From positions 401,001 to 465,000 of the forward strand of contig JAOTOM010004800.1 of NCBI GenBank assembly GCA_034440615.1: a stretch of 64,000 nt of DNA, given 5' to 3'. The DNA comes from Ashinkailepas kermadecensis (lineage: Eukaryota; Arthropoda; Thecostraca; Neolepadidae). The translations under genes were made by a program, and so were the position numbers. The notes beneath the pieces are model-generated. The model ran no database searches, was not told where the DNA came from, and saw nothing but the letters and a program-made list of their open reading frames with translations. Below are positions 57,001 to 64,000 of this stretch, in pieces; within the stretch, counting starts at the first letter, position 1, and each line of letters begins with the position of its first letter.

Positions 57001-57695
57001 GAGAGGATTGTGGGACCTATTAAATCGTATTTCAAGATAAAGTGAATTACAAACATCAGTGTTTTTATCCTGTTAGTGAACTGGAGCACATCTCTTTCCG
57101 TCGTGTTCAGGCCATTTATGTTGCTGTGTTACCTGCGTTCAATCCCATTCCTTGGTATTCAGACATTGGCTCCAATACCGACAGTCTGGCCAAGCGCTTA
57201 TGACTTTTTGACGGGAAGTAAATTACACCACATACGTCCTCTCTTTTTCTAATCCCTGCATATGTGTATCTTTGTATCTTTGAGACGTACTAACCAGTCG
57301 TGTATTTGAAGTATAAATTGCGACATGCGATATGCGTTCATATGAGAAATTTAGATGATATTCAAGAGACACGTCCAATGTCTCGAAACTCCCTCGCTTC
57401 CACGTGGAGGAAGACTAAGTTCGCTTCTTCTCCAAGTTTAAGTCCCAGATGAATTAATTGTGCCATAAAGGCTTTTCAGTACGACAATAGTAATAATCCC
57501 GGCTGTTAGTTGTCCAGATATACGTAGTCGTCGGACGACACAAGGGACGACGTAATTATCTAGAACGATTTAAATAGAAGAAGCATTTTAATTAATCTAG
57601 CACTTGAGAAAATATACCTTTTGCACGCCAAGGACTCATTGCACGCATTGCACGCATTGACCTCTAGACGCCACTGTGCCAATAATCCTGGGTGA
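57001..57695. other. Unassigned sequence right of the CRE/CCAAT array
   Basis: Starts with gtgagaggattgtgggacc. If the array is a promoter, a first exon or a non-coding transcript could lie here. I see no open frame of note. Confidence 0.35.
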
Positions 57696-57696
57696 C

Positions 57697-57969
57697 GGGC
57701 TATGCTGAGGTGGTGGGACCGCCGCCAGTGATCTGCCGTGGGCTATGCTGAGGTGGTGGGACCGCCGCCAGCGATCTGCCGTGGGATATGCTGAGGTGGT
57801 GGGACCGCCGCCAATGATCTGCCGTGGGCTATGCTGAGGTGGTGGGACCGCCGCCAGTGATCTACCGTGGGCTATGCTGAGGTGGTGGGACCGCCACCAG
57901 TGATCTACCGTGGGCTATGCTGAGGTGGTGGGACCGCCGCCAGTGATCTGCCGTGGGCTATGCTGAGGT
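57697..57969. repeat. 43-bp minisatellite, left part (about six copies)
   Basis: Units with gtgggaccgccgccagtgat and ctgccgtgggctatgctgag. It stops at ctgaggt (57969), where the CR1-like LINE begins, and the same array resumes at 61092. Confidence 0.95.
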
Positions 57970-58136
57970 CATACAAGTCATAAAAGTCATAAAGTATTAA
58001 GGCTTAATAAGAGCCACAGGGGCCCATCTGGGTTAAGTCTATCTAGAAAAGGTACTAGAAATGTACATACTCCCACCCCAATCAATCCCTTATCCAAAGT
58101 TCCTAGAAAGCTATATATCCCAGCCTATCTAGCACC

Positions 58137-58520
58137 ACTCACTTGCTACCGCATAACACCCTCAACAATCACAAGCTCCTCCCATCATACCCATCGTGCC
58201 ACCATAGACAATCTTATCAGCATCACATCCCGAAGGAAGGTGCCGAATCCACTGCTAGGCACATCCCACACAAATTCATAAAGCGTTCAGACTTAATAAG
58301 AGACTCACTTGCTATTGCATAATACACTGAACAATTACAAACTCCTCCCATCATACCCATTGTGCTACCATAGACAATCTCATCAGTATCACATCCCGAA
58401 GGAAGGTGCTGAATCCACTGCTAGGTACACCCTATATAAAGTTATAAAGCGTTTAGACTTAATAAGAGACTCACTTGCTATTGCATAACACACTCAACAA
58501 TTACAAACTCCTCCCAACTC
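58137..58520. repeat. 166-bp tandem repeat in the LINE 3' untranslated region
   Basis: The word actcacttgct starts at 58137, 58303 and 58469, exactly 166 bp apart. The units also share caccatagacaatct-type, cccgaaggaaggtgc and gacttaataagag words. Two full copies and a partial third lie between the coding end and the 3' tail. Confidence 0.9.
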
Positions 58521-58538
58521 CCAACTCCTCCCTGTTGA

Positions 58539-61088
58539 TCAACCCTCCCTGGAATACAGAAAAACAATCCCCCTAGTCTGATGATGATTGTCTATGCCGT
58601 TTTTAAAGATGGTCAGTGTGTTGCTACTGACAATGGTTCCTGGCAGCTGGTTCCAGTGTTCTACTACCCTGTTGGTGAAGAAAGACTGTCTTAACCTTGT
58701 CCTGCTGTGATTAACTTTAATTTTGAATTGATGACCTCTAATTGCATCATTTCTGTTAAATTCAAACATTTCCCTGAGATATCCCTGTTCCTGACCATGA
58801 ACAAATTTAAAAACCTCGATGAGATCTCCTCTCAGCCTTCTATATCTAAGTGAAAACATATTCAATTTCTTCAGTCTTTCCTCATATGCCAGGTTGCCTA
58901 TACCATTAACCATTTTTGTTGCCCTCTTTTGTACTCTCTCTAAAAGCCAACAATCTTTCTCATAACTAGGGGACCAAGCTTGTACACAGTATTCCAAATG
59001 TGGCCTGACATATGCACAGTAAAGCTTCCTGATGACCTCCTCACTTTTGTATGACACATTCCTCTGTATTGCCCCAAGCATTCTTAGTGCCTTCTTCCTG
59101 GCTTCTTTGGTCTGTTCTGATGCCCCCAATTTTGTGCTCAAAATAACACCTAAGTCCTTCTCCTGCTGAGTCACAGATAGTACTTGGCCACCCATCAAGT
59201 ATGGAGCCTTCATATGCAGCCTACCTACATGCATGACTTTGCACTTATCAAAATTAAACTTCATTTGCCATTTTTCGGACCACTTCCACTTCACTTCATT
59301 TCACGACCACTTCACTTTTTCGTCTAAGTCTTTCTGCAGCAAAACCTGCTCATTGTGCCCTGTTATTGCCCTAAAGATCTTCAAATCATCAGCAAATTTC
59401 AAAACCTTACTGCTAAGGCCACATTCAATGCTATTCACATATATAATGAACAATAGTGGCCCCAGTACCGACCCCTGGGGGACTCCACTAAGAACATTTT
59501 GCCATGATGACTTTGTACCATTTAGCATCACTCTCTGCTGTCTATCTGAAAGCCACAACTCTATCCATTTTAGGATGCTACCTGCAATACCATGGACTTG
59601 AAGCTGCATCATTAACCGTTTATGGGGTACCTTGTCAAAGGCTTTACTAAAGTCAAGATATGCTACATCAACCTGATTTCCCTTATCAAATTGTTCTGTA
59701 GCAAAATTCAAAAAGTCCAAGAGATTTGTGAGACACGATCGCCCTTTTCTAAACCCATGTTGAGTATCTTGAATTAATCTGTTTCCTTCCAGAAAACTAA
59801 CTATTCTATCCTTGATAATTGATTCGAGTACCTTGCAGACTAGGGATGTGAGGCTTACTGGCCTATAGTTTTCAACTTTCCCTCTTTCTCCTTTCTTGAA
59901 AATAGAAACTACATTTGCCCTTTTCCAATCTGTTGGAATTTCATTTTGCGAAACTGATCTACAAAATATTATACTAAGTGGAATTGCCACTTCCTTTTCA
60001 GCTTCCCGCAATACCCTGGCATAAATTCCATCTGGTCCTGCTGCCTTGTTTGGCTTTATTTTTCTGATATAATTTAAAACAATATCACTATCAATGAAAT
60101 CAACATCGTGTATCTGATCACCTGTCACTGAACTGTGGTTATCGGTTGGCAGATTAGTCACATCCTCCACTGTAAACACTGATTTAAACTGCTTGCTCAG
60201 CTCCTCAACCATCTCACCATCCTCACTCAATATAGTCCCATTTACTTCCAGTGGACCAATTGTGCTTGAAACTTTACTTAGCTTGTAGAAACTAAAGAAC
60301 TTTTTACTGTCCCCATTACAGTTCCTAGCCAAATCCAATTCTTTTGCTCGCTTTGCTGCTCTGATTTTCTGCTTCACAGCATCTCTAGATTTTTTATACG
60401 ACCTTAGATTTACGATATTTGAAGCTTCCTTAAATACTCTAAATGCACCTTTCTTAGCCTGAATTGTTTTCATCACATCTGGTGTAAGCCATGCTGGCTT
60501 TACTACCCTTCTTTTGCGCCTTTGCTTTTGGGGGACATGTCTAATCTGAATTTCCCTCAAGTAGGATTTGAACTTTTCCCACATTTCACAGGCATTTAAA
60601 TCAAAGAATTCTTCTTCCCATTTTATGGCACTTAAAGCCTCTCTCATGCAGTCAAAGTCTGCCCTGTTAAAATTTGGAATCTTTGCCAAATTATCCTTGA
60701 TTGTCCCTGATACCTGTGCCTTGAATCTCACTATGTTATGGTCACTTCTTCCCAGAGTTTCTCCTACAGTCAAGTCTTGAACTAAATCACTTAAATCTGA
60801 GAAGACAAGGTCCAAAAATGAGCCCTGCCTGGTTGGTTCCGTTACAAACTGGTGTAAGAACAAGTCCTCTTCAAGGCATTTCCTAAACAGTTTACATGAT
60901 GGGGAGCCAACACCAACATTTTCATATCCTTTTAGATTAAAGTCACCAAGAATAAGGAATTTCCTCTGAAAGTTTCTACTGATTTCCTCACAAATCACCT
61001 TATCGAGCTCCAGTTGCTGAGAATGTGGCAAGGTTCCTGATCGATACAAAGCTCCTATCCTCAGTTTATTGCTGTTGCCTTTTCCCAC
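58539..61088 (-). pseudogene. CR1-like LINE ORF2: endonuclease end + reverse transcriptase
   Basis: A single minus frame of about 850 codons with one internal TGA (59301-59303). The first 595 codons hold the C-terminal half of an apurinic-type endonuclease (FLILGDFNLKG with D49/N51, then LGRSDHNIV) and the RT: NYRPVSLTSLVCKVLE, VAYLDFSKAFDKVPH (D479), SGVPQGSVLGPLLF and LKFADDLKIF (D567, D568). The rest, 58539-59294, gives WQMKFNFDKCKVMHVG, LEYCVQAWSP, RRLRGDLIEVFKFVHG and NRVVEHWNQLPG to the natural stop. All RT catalytic residues are kept. The N-terminal half of the endonuclease and any ORF1 are missing, so it cannot act on its own. Preservation suggests recent insertion. Confidence 0.9.
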
Positions 61089-61091
61089 AGC

Positions 61092-61874
61092 AGGTGGTGG
61101 GACCGCCGCCAGTGATCTGCCGTGGGCTATGCTGAGGTGGTGGGACCGCCGCCAGTGATCTGCCGTGGGCTATGCTGAGGTGGTGGGACCGCCGCCAGTG
61201 ATCTGCCGTGGGCTATGCTGAGGTGGTGGGACCGCCGCCAGTGATCTGCCGTGGGCTATGCTGAGGTGGTGGGACCGCCGCCAGTGATCTGCCGTGGGCT
61301 ATGCTGAGGTGGTGGGACCGCCGCCAGTACCTGCCGTGGGCTATGCTGAGGTGGTGGGACCGCCGCCAGTATCTGCCGTGGGCTTGCTGAGGTTGACCGC
61401 CGCCAGTGATCTGCCGTGGGCTATGCTGAGGTGGTGGACCGCCGCCAGTGATCTTCCGTGGGCTATGCTGAGGTGGTGGACCGCCGCCATGACCTGCCGT
61501 GGGCTTGCTGGGTGGTGGGACCGCCGCCAGTATGTGGTTTGTGAGGTGTGGGACCGCCGCCAGTGATCTGCCGTGGGCTATGCTGAGGTGGTGGGACCGC
61601 CGCCAGTGATCTGCCGTGGGCTATGCTGAGGTGGTGGGACCGCCGCCAGTGATCTGCCGTGGGCTATGCTGAGGTGGTGGGACCGCCGCCAGTGATCTGC
61701 CGTGGGCTATGCTGAGGTGGTGGGACCGCCGCCAGTGACCTGCCGTGGGCTATGCTGAGGTGGTGGGACCGCCGCCAGTGATCTGCCGTGGGCTATGCTG
61801 AGGTGGTGGGACCGCCGCCAGTGATCTGCCGTGGGCTATGCTGAGGTGGTGGGACCGCAGCCAGTGATCTGCCG
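61092..61874. repeat. 43-bp minisatellite, right part (about 18 copies)
   Basis: The same unit as 57697-57969. Between about 61320 and 61560 several units carry small deletions, while the outer units are regular. It ends at ccgtgccgtatgg. Confidence 0.95.
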
Positions 61875-61879
61875 TGCCG

Positions 61880-63140
61880 TATGGCGGGCACTGCCGATGA
61901 AAGGAGCCAAAGACGGCAGACTCCACTCCACGCTGGGGCGGCGGCGTCTGGCTTGCCATTCGCAGGCCTCAGGCACACGGACTGGCGTAGGATTCGGCTT
62001 AGAGTGTTTTATTGAATGTCATTGTTGGCAAACGTAGACGGGTGAGTGAAACAAAATGCGAGATGTTGCAACTACTGTTGCTCTCGCTCAAGTGGCTACA
62101 GTTTTAGATGTAGGTTCTAAAAATGATTGGAAGGGCACAATACATGAAGGCAATTGACAGGTTCAAACGGATCGTGCATAGAAAGCTGCACCCCTGATTG
62201 CAATCACTTGTTCGTAGCATACTTTCTGGAGCCTAAGCATAAGTTGGACACATGTGAGTATTTGCTTTCATACTGAGGGATCAGAGGCCAGGCTGGACAA
62301 AATTGCATATTTGTAAACAAAAATCTTCAAAAATAGCGGGATCGCAGAAGCAAGTGGCCGCTACCAAATTTTCGTAGTGACGAGCTTAGTCCTGAGAGGG
62401 GAAATGGGGCGCTGAATGTTGCATACCACCCTCGAAACCGGTGAGCTAAAACCACCAGTAGTAGTATCAGGTGGTAGCCAAATCCAAGAATGTTGTGCCT
62501 TAGCCCAAATCCTATCAAAACGATAAACAAAGTGCGATGATATAACATCCCAAACCTTGAGAAGCCCAAACCCACTCACTGAGCCCCAATACAGTCTCCA
62601 CAACCCACTGTTTCCCATCCTCCTCCCACACAGTCGAAGGGGGAGCAGCCGACGGCAGCGACCCAGATCCACCTGGGGCCAACGAGCCAGCCGGAACTCG
62701 GAACTCGAGCAAAACAAGAAAGCTAAACATGGAAGTGAGCAAAATGTGACACAAAATCGCGAGTATGCAGAGCTTCACGGTAAAGAATGTGACATGTTTG
62801 AAATTGGTGTCGACAGCTGAAAACACGCACCGTTTTTGTCCGCACGTTGGCCATGCTGTGCTGTCGACGTGGCCCAGTTCGCAGACGGTTCTGCCGCATA
62901 TTGGCCCGTCCCCCGCGCTACTTTTACGCGCGATTATCTGTCGCGTCTCCGCAGCACAATCACTAGTTAGCCCACTAGCCCACTACTGCACTGGCTTCAG
63001 AATCGGCAGACAATCTTTGTGTTCGAAAAAGAAACTTATTCACATAGGCGTGGTAGTGGTGGTGGTGGTTATTCGTTTTACGACACATCGACCGTTGAGT
63101 CATGTAGCGTCGCCAATTTTTCACGCCGATTGGTCGCGGG
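61880..63140. other. Unassigned sequence
   Basis: Overlapping frames of up to 131 codons occur on both strands, without recognisable domains. A short ggtggtggtggt run lies at 63052-63067. Confidence 0.35.
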
Positions 63141-63142
63141 CG

Positions 63143-63222
63143 AAGAGTAGCGACAGGTGAGGCTCGAACTCACAATCTTTCGATTGTGAGACAGGCAACT
63201 TACCCCTAGACTACTCGTCCCC
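63143..63222 (-). repeat. tRNA-derived, SINE-like relic with hairpin
   Basis: On the minus strand GGACGAGTAGTCTAGGGGTA and aagttgcctg are followed by gagttcgagcctcac: an A-box-like start, a B box (gttcgagcc) and a T-arm that closes (gtgag/ctcac). The anticodon and acceptor stems do not pair in the normal register. Instead there is a perfect 9-bp hairpin (ctcacaatc 63169-63177 with gattgtgag 63182-63190), and gagtag/ctactc words pair on the outside. A decayed tRNA copy or SINE head is more likely than a working tRNA. Confidence 0.5.
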
Positions 63223-63960
63223 ATTCACATAGGCATCCATCGGTGAAGGGAGGCATTCGCAATGCGTTTGAATATCTCATCGTTCGACCAATTTCGACGG
63301 ATCCATAAATGTAGCATTTTCCATAACATCGAACACAAAATGAATCATTCCAGCAATATTTTTTGGAAGCAGCAACACCATAACGTGATCAGTCGCCATG
63401 GCTAGATACTGTGGTCAGTGAGCATGGACGACCGTTTCCAAGTCCAGCAAAAACGACTGCAACGTTTTGAAACGCATAAGCGAAACTAAGAGTGCCTCGA
63501 GCACTCGAGCACAAGAGCACTCGAGCACTAAGAGTGCACTCAGCCACGACCACCAGCCAATACCAACAAAACGACGTCGCCCGCGCTCCCAGCCGAGCCC
63601 GTACACTAGTCATGTCCGAGCACATGTCATCGCGCACATGTGCCAGACCACATCAGGACTAAGTTGCGACAGTGCGACACGTGTACTATTCCACCAAAGC
63701 GACGCGACATTATGCCATGAGGTGAGCTGTAGCTATAGTAACTGAGTTATTGTTGTGAAATCCTGCTAAGTAAGACCGAAATATTTCCACGCAGTTCATG
63801 GAATATGTGTGCCCTGTGGTTAACGATTGTCTGACGAGAACTGTCGCAGCTCGATCTTCGTCACATGGGGCTGACATGTTCTCGGTCTCAGGATCGAACC
63901 AGCCGACTAGCAGCGAAATGCACCTTTATCTCCATGCACATCGCAGTATGAGCATGTATG
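63223..63960. other. Unassigned sequence
   Basis: No gene recognised. Repeated gcactcgagcac words at 63495-63535 form a short palindromic cluster. ggatcgaacc at 63892-63901 resembles an inverted B box but has no visible A box partner. Confidence 0.35.
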
Positions 63961-63965
63961 CGTTC

Positions 63966-64000
63966 ACCATATATATATATTTAGGTATATATATATATAT
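63966..64000. repeat. TA microsatellite at the window edge
   Basis: A run of (ta) with one interruption that continues past the end of the window. Confidence 0.9.

Larger units (their letters stand above)
57970..61091 (-). mobile_element. CR1-like LINE inserted in the 43-bp array
   Basis: A minus-strand non-LTR retrotransposon, 5' truncated within its endonuclease. The 3' end (57970-57995) is a simple repeat of catacaagt/cataaaagt type, matching the short-period tails of CR1-group LINEs. The 3' untranslated part holds a 166-bp tandem repeat. Both flanks are copies of one minisatellite. The word aggt is present at both junctions (57966-57969 and 61092-61095), which may be a 4-bp duplication or microhomology. 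One in-frame stop is the only damage seen in the coding part. Confidence 0.9.

Noticed and set aside
63143..63222. Functional tRNA gene
   Set aside because: Acceptor and anticodon stems do not pair in the normal register. Kept only as a tRNA-derived relic.

Overview
The window looks like gene-poor, repeat-dominated animal nuclear DNA, most likely from an arthropod. I base this on interstitial tracts of the TTAGG/CCTAA pentamer (about 20614-20750 and 50043-50090), the mix of mobile elements (I-like LINEs with RNase H, CR1-like LINEs, hAT, piggyBac, a DIRS/Ngaro-like reverse transcriptase, a solo-LTR candidate) and the absence of bacterial gene organisation. I cannot name the species. I recognise no cellular protein-coding gene and no intact tRNA or rRNA gene. 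Every credible coding stretch belongs to a transposable element.

Layout. 0.3-6.1 kb: tandem minisatellites (57, 33, 46, 15, 28-29 and 20 bp units) around a decayed DIRS/Ngaro-like reverse transcriptase on the minus strand. 6.7-15.7 kb: a degenerate 178-bp satellite, a 38-bp array, a 12-bp alternating purine/pyrimidine array, and a 62-bp array that appears split by a LINE relic and a TG-rich tract. 16.8-19 kb: an I-like LINE with RT, RNase H and a C-terminal zinc knuckle in shifted frames. 19.6-25 kb: a 266-bp satellite with a foldback insertion, telomere-like repeats, a solo-LTR candidate and a GGGCCC-rich interspersed repeat. 25.6-28.9 kb: arrays of 32, 20, 24, 18 and 33 bp. 29.8-32.4 kb: a decayed piggyBac-like element. 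32.9-41.6 kb: more minisatellites, TA microsatellites and a second copy of the GGGCCC-rich repeat. 41.7-42.2 kb: a second I-like LINE relic.

43.7-46.7 kb holds the best-preserved element, a complete hAT transposon with 19-bp terminal inverted repeats, a near-perfect 8-bp target duplication and an uninterrupted 667-codon transposase frame. 48.7-50.5 kb holds a small non-autonomous hAT element and a 443-bp foldback element sitting inside an older CR1-like LINE, so its target duplication can be checked against the interrupted reading frame. 52.9-55 kb: two more arrays. 56.8-57.0 kb: five units that each pair a CRE-type palindrome with a CCAAT box. 57.7-61.9 kb: a 5'-truncated CR1-like LINE with a nearly complete frame, inserted in a 43-bp minisatellite.

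Most long open frames in the window are artefacts of tandem arrays whose unit length is a multiple of three. They should not be read as proteins. The encoded functions are those of mobile elements: target-primed reverse transcription (LINEs) and cut-and-paste transposition (hAT, piggyBac). The non-autonomous elements would depend on enzymes supplied from elsewhere.
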